A stretch of DNA of 51,087 bases, taken from Paenibacillus chondroitinus NBRC 15376 (GTDB taxonomy: Bacteria; Bacillota; Bacilli; Paenibacillales; NBRC-103111). How positions within the stretch are numbered: the stretch's first letter is position 1; the number at the start of each line of letters is the position of its first letter. The stretch covers positions 1 through 51,087 of the forward strand of contig NZ_BILW01000045.1 of the NCBI RefSeq assembly GCF_004000765.1, given 5' to 3'. The notes under the pieces were generated by a model that made no database searches, was not told where the DNA came from, and was given only the letters and a program-made list of their open reading frames with translations. The position numbers were made by a program, and so were the translations under genes. This document shows, piece after piece, positions 15,713-23,866 of this stretch.

Positions 15713-16884
15713 TGAGCCATTCACCGAACGATAAACGCAAGCCGCATGGCAAATTCGCTACCAAACTCATACATTTTGGCGCTGAGATTGATGAAGCAAC
15801 AGGCGCTTCCAGCGTGCCTTTATATCAAGCGTCAACTTTCCATCAAGCTGACTTGGAAGTTTCTCCGGAGTATGATTATACACGTTCCGGGAACCCAACC
15901 CGTCAAGCTCTGGAAGACTACATTGCCCTACTCGAAGGAGGAACCCGCGGCTTCGCCTTTGCTTCCGGCATGGCCGCGATTTCCTCGGCCTTCATGCTTC
16001 TTTCACAAGGAGATCATGTGATTGTGACGGAAGACGTGTACGGTGGTACATACCGCTTGCTTACAACGATCATGAATCGGATGGGTGTCGAATCAACCTT
16101 TGTTGATATGACGGATATCGCCCAAGTTCGTGCAGCGCTGCGTTCTAACACTAAAGCAGTGTTCCTGGAGACGCCTTCCAATCCGACGCTCAAAATTACC
16201 GACATCGCGGAAGTAGCTGCTTTTGCCAAAGAGCACGATTTGCTGACGATGCTGGATAATACATTCATGACGCCTTACCATCAACGTCCGATCGAACTAG
16301 GGATTGATATCGTGCTCCACAGCGCAACCAAATTCCTGGGCGGACACAGTGACGTCCTGGCTGGACTTGCCGTAGTTGCTAATGATAGCTTGGGCCGCAG
16401 AATGAAGCAGATCCAGAACGGGTTAGGCAATGTTCTTGGCATTCAAGATTCATGGCTGCTCATCCGCGGGATGAAAACTTTGAAAGCCCGTATGGAAGTG
16501 TCGGAGAAAAGTGCTCAAAGATTGGCGCAATGGTTGTCTGAGCAGCCTGACGTTGAGGTCGTGTATTACCCGGGCCTTCCGAACCATCCACGTAGAGAGA
16601 TTCATGAAAAGCAGTCCCTTGGATATGGAGCCGTAGTTTCCTTTGATGTAGGTTCCGGCGAGAAAGCGAAAAAGATGCTGAGCAAAGTGCGTATTCCGCT
16701 GGTAGCCGTTTCTCTAGGCGCTGTAGAAAGCATTTTGTCCTATCCGGCTATGATGTCTCATGCCGCAATGCCGAAGGAAGTTCGCCTGCAACGAGGCATT
16801 ACGGACGGTCTGGTCCGGTATTCGGTTGGTCTGGAAGACATCGAAGACATCATTGAAGATCTGGAGCAAGCACTTCGCGGTTAA
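15712..16884 (+). CDS. metC: Cystathionine beta-lyase
   Basis: A 390-residue PLP enzyme that splits cystathionine to homocysteine, pyruvate and ammonia. The PLP lysine is K207 in HSATKFLGGH. The N-terminal block reads YTRSGNPTRQALE and the substrate-side block SLGAVESILSYPAMMSHAAM. The match to B. subtilis MetC is close in length and motif order. Its start overlaps the metI stop by one base, and AGAAGGAG lies about 8-10 bases upstream. It closes the metA-metI-metC operon, which converts homoserine to homocysteine; the methyl-transfer step is not in this window. Confidence 0.9.
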   Translation: MSHSPNDKRKPHGKFATKLIHFGAEIDEATGASSVPLYQASTFHQADLEVSPEYDYTRSGNPTRQALEDYIALLEGGTRGFAFASGMAAISSAFMLLSQGDHVIVTEDVYGGTYRLLTTIMNRMGVESTFVDMTDIAQVRAALRSNTKAVFLETPSNPTLKITDIAEVAAFAKEHDLLTMLDNTFMTPYHQRPIELGIDIVLHSATKFLGGHSDVLAGLAVVANDSLGRRMKQIQNGLGNVLGIQDSWLLIRGMKTLKARMEVSEKSAQRLAQWLSEQPDVEVVYYPGLPNHPRREIHEKQSLGYGAVVSFDVGSGEKAKKMLSKVRIPLVAVSLGAVESILSYPAMMSHAAMPKEVRLQRGITDGLVRYSVGLEDIEDIIEDLEQALRG

Positions 16885-16935
16885 ACGTTCCGGAATTCCC
16901 AGAATAGTCATATTTGAAAAAGGTTCCTACTTATG

Positions 16936-16960
16936 AAAAGCAGCAATTTGCTGCTTTTTT
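16936..16960 (+). terminator. Intrinsic terminator of the met operon
   Basis: AAAAGCAGCA pairs with TGCTGCTTTT around a 3-base loop and ends in six T. Confidence 0.9.
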
Positions 16961-17020
16961 GGCATGAGTATGGTACGATAAATGGATACGAGCCATCAGA
17001 AATTAAAGGAGTGAAGAGCT

Positions 17021-18157
17021 GTGAAACCGATCGATCGTATTTTAAATAAAGCACAATCAGGCGGCCGAATTGATGTAGAAGAATGCATTACACTGTTCGA
17101 ATCCGATCAAATAGAGAAAATTGGCGATACCGCGAATCAAATTATGAAGAAATGGCATCCGGACCCGATTACAACATTCGTTATTGGCCGGAACATCAAC
17201 TATACAAACATTTGTGATGTATACTGCAGATTCTGTGCGTTTTATCGTGCTCCTGGTTCAGCTGAAGGGTATGTATTGCCGGACGAGACGATTTTCCAGA
17301 AGATTCAAGAGACACTGGATGTGAACGGTACGGAGATTCTGATGCAAGGCGGTACGAACCCGAACTTGCCATTCAGCTATTACACGAACATTCTTCGTGA
17401 GATTAAGAAGCGTTTTGACATTACGATGCATTCTTTCTCACCAGCGGAAATTATGAAAATGAAAGACGTTTCAGACGGCTTATCCTTAGAAGAGGTTGTT
17501 CGCCAACTGCATGAAGCCGGACTGGATTCCTTGCCTGGCGGCGGCGCCGAAATTTTGGATGACCGTACTAGACGCAAAATCAGCAGGCTTAAAGGTTCTT
17601 GGCGCGACTGGATGGACGTCATGCAAACCGCTCACAGAATTGGTATGCACACAACAGGTACCATGGTAATCGGTTTTGGCGAGTCGATGGAGGAGCGCGC
17701 GCTTCACATGCTGCGCATTCGTGATGCACAAGATGATGTCTTGATGCAGAAGCTGAATACGCCTGGTTTCCTTGCGTTCATTCCGTGGACGTTCCAACCG
17801 GATAATACGAATATGAAGGCGGAGAAAGTAACGCCTGAAGAATACTTGAAAACATTGGCGATTAGCCGGATTATGCTCGACAATGTGCCGAACTTCCAAT
17901 CTTCTTGGGTTACAATGGGACCTGAAGTGGGTAAACAGACTTTGAGCTATGGCTGCAACGACTTCGGTTCTACGATGATTGAAGAAAACGTAGTATCAGC
18001 GGCGGGCACGACGCATAAAGTCAACGTTACTTCAACGCTGGACATTATCCGTCAAGCAGGCAAAATTCCTGCGCAGCGGAACACGAAATATCAAATTCTA
18101 CGTGTGTTCGATGACGAAAACGTGAAAATTGATAAAGATTTTGTCATGCAGAACTAA
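17021..18157 (+). CDS. mqnC: Cyclic dehypoxanthinyl futalosine synthase MqnC
   Basis: A 378-residue radical SAM enzyme of the futalosine route to menaquinone; it cyclises dehypoxanthinyl futalosine. The [4Fe-4S] cysteines are C65, C69 and C72 (CDVYCRFC), preceded by NINYTNI and followed by AFYRAPG, a pattern characteristic of MqnC. The SAM-handling glycine-rich stretches LMQGGTNP and LPGGGAE follow. Length is typical. It starts with GTG, with AAAGGAG 9 bases before it. It is a single-gene unit; the other mqn genes are not in this window. Confidence 0.88.
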   Translation: MKPIDRILNKAQSGGRIDVEECITLFESDQIEKIGDTANQIMKKWHPDPITTFVIGRNINYTNICDVYCRFCAFYRAPGSAEGYVLPDETIFQKIQETLDVNGTEILMQGGTNPNLPFSYYTNILREIKKRFDITMHSFSPAEIMKMKDVSDGLSLEEVVRQLHEAGLDSLPGGGAEILDDRTRRKISRLKGSWRDWMDVMQTAHRIGMHTTGTMVIGFGESMEERALHMLRIRDAQDDVLMQKLNTPGFLAFIPWTFQPDNTNMKAEKVTPEEYLKTLAISRIMLDNVPNFQSSWVTMGPEVGKQTLSYGCNDFGSTMIEENVVSAAGTTHKVNVTSTLDIIRQAGKIPAQRNTKYQILRVFDDENVKIDKDFVMQN

Positions 18158-18163
18158 TAATTT

Positions 18164-18203
18164 AAAAAAGCCTCCTTCCACTTGTATCGTGGTTGGAGGC
18201 TTT
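18164..18203. terminator. Terminator between mqnC and the GGDEF gene
   Basis: AAAGCCTCC pairs with GGAGGCTTT, with a six-T run on the minus strand and a three-T run on the plus strand. It most strongly ends the minus-strand gene but probably works for both. Confidence 0.8.
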
Positions 18204-18213
18204 AATGCGTTAC

Positions 18214-19314
18214 TTATCGCACTTCCTTCAATGGAGCAGTGTGAATGATCGTTCGATTTTTACCCGTTTTCTTGGCTGTGTATAAGGATTGATCGGCGCC
18301 GGCGAAAAGCAGCTCTTTGGAAGTTCCAGGCTGATACTCGCTGAGCCCGATGGAGATGGTGACGGCTTGGCCGTTCAACTCTTCCTGCTTCATTTGGGAA
18401 ATTTGCCATCGGATTCTTTCAAGCAAGTCAAACACCACATCGGTGTTTTTCTCTGTGAAAATGATAGCGAACTCCTCACCGCCATATCGGGCTACAAAAT
18501 CATTGAGGCCTACATGATGTTTCAAGGTGCTGCTGACGTTTTTCAAGACGGCATCACCGGCCCTGTGGCCATAGGTATCATTGACTTTCTTGAAATTGTC
18601 GATGTCGAGCACAGCGATATGAATGCAGAAGTGACCTAAAGCGTTTTGTAAGATAAGCTCATCCAAGTATTCATGGAAGGTAATATGATTGTACAAATCG
18701 GTTAGTGCATCAGTTTTGGAGAGTTTGTCCATGATAATATTTTTGATCAATAATTCCTGTTTCAACTCTGTTGTTATTTGCAAATTGTTCAGGATTTCAA
18801 CGCCGCGCTTAATAATGCCGAATGTAATGATCGAGATAATGGTTAGCACCGGCAAAATCGTTAGCAGATCTATGAAGGTATAATCTGCGAGTAAGCGCAA
18901 TTTGACAATAAAAAGAATGGAGAAGGAGACGAGTGATAAAGCTATGGAGTATATAATCTTGGAAAATTGCAGGTAAAAAATTGAAACGAAAATGGGAAGC
19001 AAAAGATAAAGGATAACGAGATTTATTTCATAATTGAAGTAAATAATGGTGAAGGATAAGATCGCACCGCCGCTTATGATTTGGTAATCCAGCTGATGTT
19101 TATAAAATTTATTGGTTGTTTCCAGCAAAAGCAGGATGAGGATCATGGTGAGGACGGAGACAATAAGATGCCCTGATGTAAAGGATGCATCTCTTTTTGT
19201 AGTGAAAGAGTAGAGAAGTTCGAAAGGTAGTTGAAGCAGGACAAGGAACCAGTAGGTGTTCAGCAGCTTGCGGTTCCAAGCGTGTCTGTGCAGTTGGTAT
19301 GCGTCTATTTGCAT
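18214..19314 (-). CDS. Membrane-bound diguanylate cyclase (GGDEF)
   Basis: A 366-residue protein with about six hydrophobic helices in the N-terminal half (residues 20-175), then a GGDEF domain (about 200-360). The active-site loop is GGEEF (RYGGEEFAIIF), one of the functional variants, and the preceding TDALTDLYNH and DIDNFKKVNDTYGH blocks bind metal and nucleotide. It should make c-di-GMP from GTP. The inhibitory RxxD site expected five residues before GGEEF is absent (GLND), so product inhibition through that site is unlikely. TTGGAGTG is 7 bases before the ATG. It is divergent from ytxC. Confidence 0.9.
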   Translation of the reverse strand: MQIDAYQLHRHAWNRKLLNTYWFLVLLQLPFELLYSFTTKRDASFTSGHLIVSVLTMILILLLLETTNKFYKHQLDYQIISGGAILSFTIIYFNYEINLVILYLLLPIFVSIFYLQFSKIIYSIALSLVSFSILFIVKLRLLADYTFIDLLTILPVLTIISIITFGIIKRGVEILNNLQITTELKQELLIKNIIMDKLSKTDALTDLYNHITFHEYLDELILQNALGHFCIHIAVLDIDNFKKVNDTYGHRAGDAVLKNVSSTLKHHVGLNDFVARYGGEEFAIIFTEKNTDVVFDLLERIRWQISQMKQEELNGQAVTISIGLSEYQPGTSKELLFAGADQSLYTAKKTGKNRTIIHTAPLKEVR

Positions 19315-19508
19315 GGATATTCACTCCAATTTGAGACTAAAGCACTACGATCATTATCATAGCATGAAAATTTGCGAGATTGGAATAACTTTACTTAAAG
19401 ATTTGATAAAGAATGCTGAAAGGAAATGGCAATTTGTTCGTTGTATATCTCCTACCTATCGACCATATACTCTTAAGAGGAGGATGTATTGATGGAAGGA
19501 GTGAGGGT

Positions 19509-20450
19509 ATGGAGCTGTTTACTATCGTAATCATGAAGGTTGATGAGTCCTATGTGCGTTCGCTGAGCGCTCAAATCGAACGTGAGCTGCAACTTTTACA
19601 TATGGTTGAAAGTGGATGGACTATTGCATACGAATGGTCAGAAACACATGCATATATCCGCCTGGAATCGAAGTTGACTGACGGGGAAATTTCAGCTGTG
19701 CGACGCCAAATGCTGCCGAACCTGGCTGGTGTATTGGCGGATCACATCATTGCGGACAAGGAATCAAGTATTTTGCGTCATTTGCTTATTAAAGAGTTTA
19801 AATATGATGCCAAGGAAGATTTGGAAGCTATCGAAGGGTACTGTAAACCGACGGTTTATACAGACACAGGGACAGAGGACTCCCCTGTTCTTACCAACAG
19901 TTTCGGCATCCAGCGGCGCAGACAAGTCTTAGTCGACCAACTCATGTTGGCTCTAGAAGAAACTTCAAAACTCAGTTTGGACGGCTTCCTGCATTTCCGT
20001 TTGCAAGATTACACGGACGAGCTCCGGGAAATCGCGGAATATGCAATAGACGAATTCATGATGGATCGCCAATACCAGGAATTTATTTCTCTTTTGCAAT
20101 ATTTTGTGTATATCCAAGAAGCCAAAATTCCGGTTGTTCATCTCATTCACAAAGGCGGGCATGAATTTGTTATTTTGAATGATCGTATGGAACTCATTGA
20201 TGCCAATGAATTTGATGCTTCTTTTAAGATGGAAATGTTGGAAAAGGACATTAATTTCGAAGATATGATCGTGAGCACGTTGATAACGGTATCTCCTGCA
20301 AATATCTATATTCACACGAGAGATGCTGACATGACGATCATTAAAACGATTAGGCAGATCTTTGAGGATCGAACGACGGTGTGCTCCTACTGCCGGACAT
20401 GTGACATTTATTTAGGGGAAGCGAAAAAACAAGACCAACTATCCCCTTGA
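19509..20450 (+). CDS. ytxC: Putative sporulation protein YtxC
   Basis: A 313-residue soluble protein. I assign it to YtxC from gene order and general pattern: in B. subtilis ytxC lies directly before thrS, as here. The middle reads FLHFRLQDYTDELREIAEYAIDEF, which breaks down as FLHFRLQDYTDEL plus a helical stretch, and the C-terminal part has CSYCRTCDIY, three cysteines that might bind a metal. The molecular function is unknown; the family is found in spore formers. ATG 19509 follows GGAAGGAGTGAG. The stop codon lies inside the predicted thrS promoter. B. subtilis YtxC is about 30 residues shorter. Confidence 0.78.
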   Translation: MELFTIVIMKVDESYVRSLSAQIERELQLLHMVESGWTIAYEWSETHAYIRLESKLTDGEISAVRRQMLPNLAGVLADHIIADKESSILRHLLIKEFKYDAKEDLEAIEGYCKPTVYTDTGTEDSPVLTNSFGIQRRRQVLVDQLMLALEETSKLSLDGFLHFRLQDYTDELREIAEYAIDEFMMDRQYQEFISLLQYFVYIQEAKIPVVHLIHKGGHEFVILNDRMELIDANEFDASFKMEMLEKDINFEDMIVSTLITVSPANIYIHTRDADMTIIKTIRQIFEDRTTVCSYCRTCDIYLGEAKKQDQLSP

Positions 20451-20475
20451 CCTTGAACGAAGAGCCAATTATAAT
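20447..20475 (+). promoter_or_regulatory. Promoter of thrS
   Basis: TTGACC and TATAAT with a 17-base spacer. The -35 hexamer overlaps the ytxC stop codon. Transcription would start near 20482, just at the beginning of the T-box leader. Confidence 0.75.
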
Positions 20476-20477
20476 AA

Positions 20478-20761
20478 TGAACGAAGGCGTTAATCAAAGA
20501 CAAGAACTTTCTGCAAGAACTGCACAGAGAGAGGAGACCAGGCTGCAATCTCCTTCAGTGAAACAGATGGTTTACCCCTTTGTAGCCGTGTTGTGGAATT
20601 CGGCCTGATCTGCAGACTGTTAGTATACAACACCGGAATCATTCCCGTTACCGAATGCTGATGAGGATTCGCCATACTTGATAAAAAATGCAGCGAATCG
20701 AACTAGGGTGGAACCACGAGCTGAGCGCACTCGTCCCTTATGGGATGCAGTGTGCTTTTTT
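20478..20761 (+). promoter_or_regulatory. T-box leader of thrS
   Basis: The T-box sequence AGGGTGGAACCACGAG is at 20705-20720, and its terminator at 20725-20761 (GCGCACTCGTCCC region pairing with GGGATGCAGTGTGC, then T run). Stem I carries the AGAGAG-type motif at about 20526. A candidate Thr specifier ACC is at 20574-20576. Uncharged tRNA-Thr would permit thrS expression. The leader is rather compact, about 280 bases. Confidence 0.92.
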
Positions 20762-20792
20762 GCGTTCAATCACATATACAGGAGGAACGAAG

Positions 20793-22727
20793 ATGGTTGT
20801 ACAAGTGAAATTACCAGATGGCGCAGTGAGAGAGTACGCAGTTGGAACGACCATTGAGCAAGTGGCGGAGTCCATTTCTTCCGGATTAAAGAAAAATGCG
20901 GTAGGCGGTAAAGTGAACGGAAAATCGGTTGATTTGTCGTTTGCTTTGGAAAATGATGCTGACGTTGAGATTTTAACACTCGACAATGAAGCGGGATTGG
21001 AAATGTATCGTCACAGTACGGCTCATTTGATGGCTCAAGCTATTAAACGCATTTATGGCGACAAGGCTGTAAAATTAGGAATCGGACCTGTCATTGAAGA
21101 CGGATTCTATTACGACATCGATTTGGAAACGCCGCTGAATCCAGAGGATTTGGTGAAAATCGAGAAAGAAATGGAACGCATCTCTAATGAAAACCTGGCG
21201 ATTACTCGCCGCGTGGTTTCCCGTGAGGAAGCGATTCGCATCTTCACTGAGATGGAAGATCCGTACAAACTTGAGTTAATCCGTGATTTGCCGGAAGATT
21301 CCGTGCTCACGATTTATGATCAAGGTGAATTCTTCGACCTGTGCCGCGGACCGCATTTGCCATCCACTGGCAAGATCAAAGCTTTCAAACTGTTAAGCGT
21401 AGCGGGCGCATACTGGCGCGGAGACGCGAAAAACAAAATGCTGCAGCGTATTTATGGAACTGCGTTCCCTAAAAAAGCGCAGCTGGATGAGCACTTGCAT
21501 TTGCTTGAAGAAGCGAAGAAACGTGATCACCGCAAGCTGGGTAAAGAGCTGAAAATGTTCGCATTCTCGCGTGAGGTTGGTCAAGGTTTACCGCTTTGGC
21601 TGCCAAACGGTGCTAAATTGCGACGTACAATGGAACGCTACATTGTAGACTTGGAAGAGCGTTTAGGCTACCAGCACGTATACACACCGGTTCTTGCTAA
21701 CGTGGATCTGTACAAAACTTCCGGTCACTGGGACCACTACAGCGAAGATATGTTCCCGAAGATGGTCATGGACAATGAAGAGCTAGTCCTTCGTCCCATG
21801 AACTGTCCGCATCATATGATGGTTTACAAGAGCGACATGCGCAGCTACCGTGATCTGCCGGTTCGTATCGCAGAGCTTGGTACGATGCACCGTTATGAAA
21901 TGTCAGGCGCATTAACCGGTCTGCACCGTGTTCGTGCTATGACGCTGAATGACGCTCATATCTTCTGTCGTTTGGATCAAATTAAAGAAGAGTTTTCACG
22001 TGTAGTTACTTTGATCCGCCAAGTCTATGCTGATTTTGGCATTACAGACTACCGTTTCCGCCTTTCCTACCGCGATCCTAAGGATACTGAGAAGTACTTC
22101 CAAGATGATCAAATGTGGGAAACTTCCCAACGCATGCTGCGTGAAGTTGTAGAAGAACTTGGACTTCCATTCTACGAAGCCGAAGGGGAGGCTGCTTTCT
22201 ACGGTCCTAAACTTGACGTTCAAATCAAAACGGCTCTTAAGAAAGAGGAAACTCTTTCTACAGCGCAAATTGATTTCTTGCTGCCAGAGCGCTTCCAGCT
22301 TGAGTACACAGGTGAAGATGGCCAGAAACATCGTCCAGTTGTTATTCATAGAGGGATCATCTCGACTATGGAACGGATGACAGCGTTCTTGCTGGAAAAC
22401 TTCGCAGGTGCTCTGCCAACTTGGTTAATGCCGGTACAAGCCAAAGTCATCCCGGTATCGCCTGCTTTTGAGGAATTCTCGAACAAGGTAACTGAACGAC
22501 TGTTGGCTGCAGGTATTCGTGTCGAAGCGGATAATCGCAATGAAAAGCTGGGTTACAAGATTCGTGAGGCACAGCTGGAGAAAATTCCGTTCATGCTCGT
22601 TGTCGGGGAAAATGAAGTAACGAACGAAAGCCTATCTGTCCGCAAACGCGGTCAAGGAGACCTGGGTACACATCCGATTGATCAAGTGATCGGCATGATC
22701 AATGAAGAAATAAGCAAAAAACTATAA
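20793..22727 (+). CDS. thrS: Threonyl-tRNA synthetase
   Basis: A 644-residue class II aminoacyl-tRNA synthetase. Domains in order: an N-terminal TGS domain (about 1-63), the editing/SAD domain with the HSTAHLMAQAI zinc-type HxxxH motif, the catalytic core (TYKTSGHW-like stretch YKTSGHWDHY, RPMNCPHHMM, EMSGALTGLHRVR), and the C-terminal anticodon-binding domain (from about 540). C and H residues of the active-site zinc are in NCPHH. Length is normal. AGGAGG is 7 bases before ATG 20793; a longer frame from 20688 lies inside the T-box leader and is rejected. Confidence 0.97.
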   Translation: MVVQVKLPDGAVREYAVGTTIEQVAESISSGLKKNAVGGKVNGKSVDLSFALENDADVEILTLDNEAGLEMYRHSTAHLMAQAIKRIYGDKAVKLGIGPVIEDGFYYDIDLETPLNPEDLVKIEKEMERISNENLAITRRVVSREEAIRIFTEMEDPYKLELIRDLPEDSVLTIYDQGEFFDLCRGPHLPSTGKIKAFKLLSVAGAYWRGDAKNKMLQRIYGTAFPKKAQLDEHLHLLEEAKKRDHRKLGKELKMFAFSREVGQGLPLWLPNGAKLRRTMERYIVDLEERLGYQHVYTPVLANVDLYKTSGHWDHYSEDMFPKMVMDNEELVLRPMNCPHHMMVYKSDMRSYRDLPVRIAELGTMHRYEMSGALTGLHRVRAMTLNDAHIFCRLDQIKEEFSRVVTLIRQVYADFGITDYRFRLSYRDPKDTEKYFQDDQMWETSQRMLREVVEELGLPFYEAEGEAAFYGPKLDVQIKTALKKEETLSTAQIDFLLPERFQLEYTGEDGQKHRPVVIHRGIISTMERMTAFLLENFAGALPTWLMPVQAKVIPVSPAFEEFSNKVTERLLAAGIRVEADNRNEKLGYKIREAQLEKIPFMLVVGENEVTNESLSVRKRGQGDLGTHPIDQVIGMINEEISKKL

Positions 22728-22740
22728 TCGTATACAACGG

Positions 22741-22774
22741 AAGCAGAGAAGAGTCATTCTTCTCTGCTTTTTTT
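22741..22774 (+). terminator. Intrinsic terminator of thrS
   Basis: AAGCAGAGAAGA pairs with TCTTCTCTGCTT around a short loop, followed by seven T. Confidence 0.9.
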
Positions 22775-22906
22775 GTTTTCAAAATTAGGCATTTTGGTAT
22801 GTATAAGGGAACGTAAAGGGGGCATTTTAATCAGTGAGTCTGCATATGGAGGTTTAATTCTGGAATGAACTGGACAACCTGCAATAGTAGGGGAGGTATC
22901 AAAACA

Positions 22907-23542
22907 ATGTTTACTGCGTTATTTACGAAGCCCAAATGGCTTGGAACCTGGATGATCATGAACGTTTTGATTGCGCTTTTCGGACAAGAAACAAGAAACA
23001 CGGCAGAAACCGTAAGCCATATACAAGTGCCGCACCAAATGGATGCTCCGAGCAATTCGGAACCTGTTTCTGTGCCAGTCACACAAGATCGCGGGCAGCA
23101 AGTTAATTATCGCTATGTGCCGAAACTGGACTCCGATTTGTCCAAGCTGAAGTCGGTTGAAGTGACAGCTACCGGCTATTATGCTGGGAAAGAATCCACG
23201 GGTAAAAATCCGGATCATCCTGAATACGGCATTACCTTTTCAGGGATTAAAGTAAAGCGGGACGACAAAGCGTTATCGACCATCGCTGCAGACACGAAAG
23301 TTTTTCCGTTAGGTACGGTATTATTTATCCCGGGATACGGTTACGGGGTAGTTGCCGACACGGGAAGCGCGATTAAAGGGAAAAAGATTGACTTGTATTT
23401 TGACACGAAAGATCAGGTCTACAAGGAATGGGGCAAAAAAACCGTCAAAGTTTTTATCGTCAAGCAGGGGAGCGGCAAGGTGACGGAGCTCATTTGGAAT
23501 CAGTTGAAGGATGAGATCTTGTCTCCTACCAAATCGTTATAA
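22907..23542 (+). CDS. 3D domain protein, probably secreted or membrane-anchored
   Basis: A 211-residue protein with one N-terminal hydrophobic stretch (LGTWMIMNVLIALFG) that could be a signal or anchor. The C-terminal about 100 residues form a 3D domain, named for three conserved aspartates: AADTKVFPLGT, VADTGSAIKG and IDLYFDT. In YocH, YabE and MltA-like proteins this is a double-psi beta-barrel module of cell-wall lytic enzymes. No LysM or G5 domain is present. ATG 22907 is preferred (GGGGAGG 10 bases upstream); an in-frame ATG at 22865 with a GGAGG 12 bases away would add 14 residues. Cell-wall turnover is the likely role. Confidence 0.8.
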   Translation: MFTALFTKPKWLGTWMIMNVLIALFGQETRNTAETVSHIQVPHQMDAPSNSEPVSVPVTQDRGQQVNYRYVPKLDSDLSKLKSVEVTATGYYAGKESTGKNPDHPEYGITFSGIKVKRDDKALSTIAADTKVFPLGTVLFIPGYGYGVVADTGSAIKGKKIDLYFDTKDQVYKEWGKKTVKVFIVKQGSGKVTELIWNQLKDEILSPTKSL

Positions 23543-23572
23543 GAATGGTTCGGGCTAAATTTTTTCATCATA
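23543..23572 (+). promoter_or_regulatory. Sigma-G-like (forespore) promoter
   Basis: GAATG (23543-23547) and CATCATA (23566-23572) separated by 18 bases. These fit the sigma-G consensus of roughly GnATR and CATnnTA. The downstream gene is a spore-protein candidate. Confidence 0.6.
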
Positions 23573-23618
23573 AAAAATCCTGTTTGGGAAACGATAAACA
23601 TACAGGAGGTGATTGAAC

Positions 23619-23729
23619 ATGGCTAAGAACAAAAACAACAAGAAAGCAGCACAAGACGTAGAATTCGCTACGGAAACTGCGGTACCTAACAAGCAGCAAC
23701 AAACGAACACACAAAACCAAAACAAATAA
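23619..23729 (+). CDS. Very small gamma-type acid-soluble spore protein candidate
   Basis: A 36-residue, Asn/Gln/Lys-rich protein, too short for most gene callers. It starts MAKNKNNKKAAQ, has EFATETAV in the middle and ends in a Gln/Asn-rich tail (QQQTNTQNQNK). The EFATET block matches the repeated EFASET motif of gamma-type SASP (B. subtilis SspE), here as a single copy. Gamma SASPs are amino-acid stores in the spore core that do not bind DNA. AGGAGGTGAT precedes the ATG. A sigma-G-like promoter and an intrinsic terminator frame it, so it is an independent unit. Confidence 0.75.
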   Translation: MAKNKNNKKAAQDVEFATETAVPNKQQQTNTQNQNK

Positions 23730-23750
23730 CGAATAACCATAGCGATGTTA

Positions 23751-23786
23751 AAAAAGCAGGGATCCTTAAGGGTCTCTGCTTTTTTA
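23751..23786 (+). terminator. Intrinsic terminator of the small spore protein gene
   Basis: AGCAGGGATCC pairs with GGGTCTCTGCT (11 bp, two G-U), followed by six T. Confidence 0.85.
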
Positions 23787-23866
23787 TTTCTTTTCATCGT
23801 CGCCTATTTTCGATATAATGTAGCAAAATCTAACATTTGCCCATCTGGGAGGAGTGCCAATTACTT

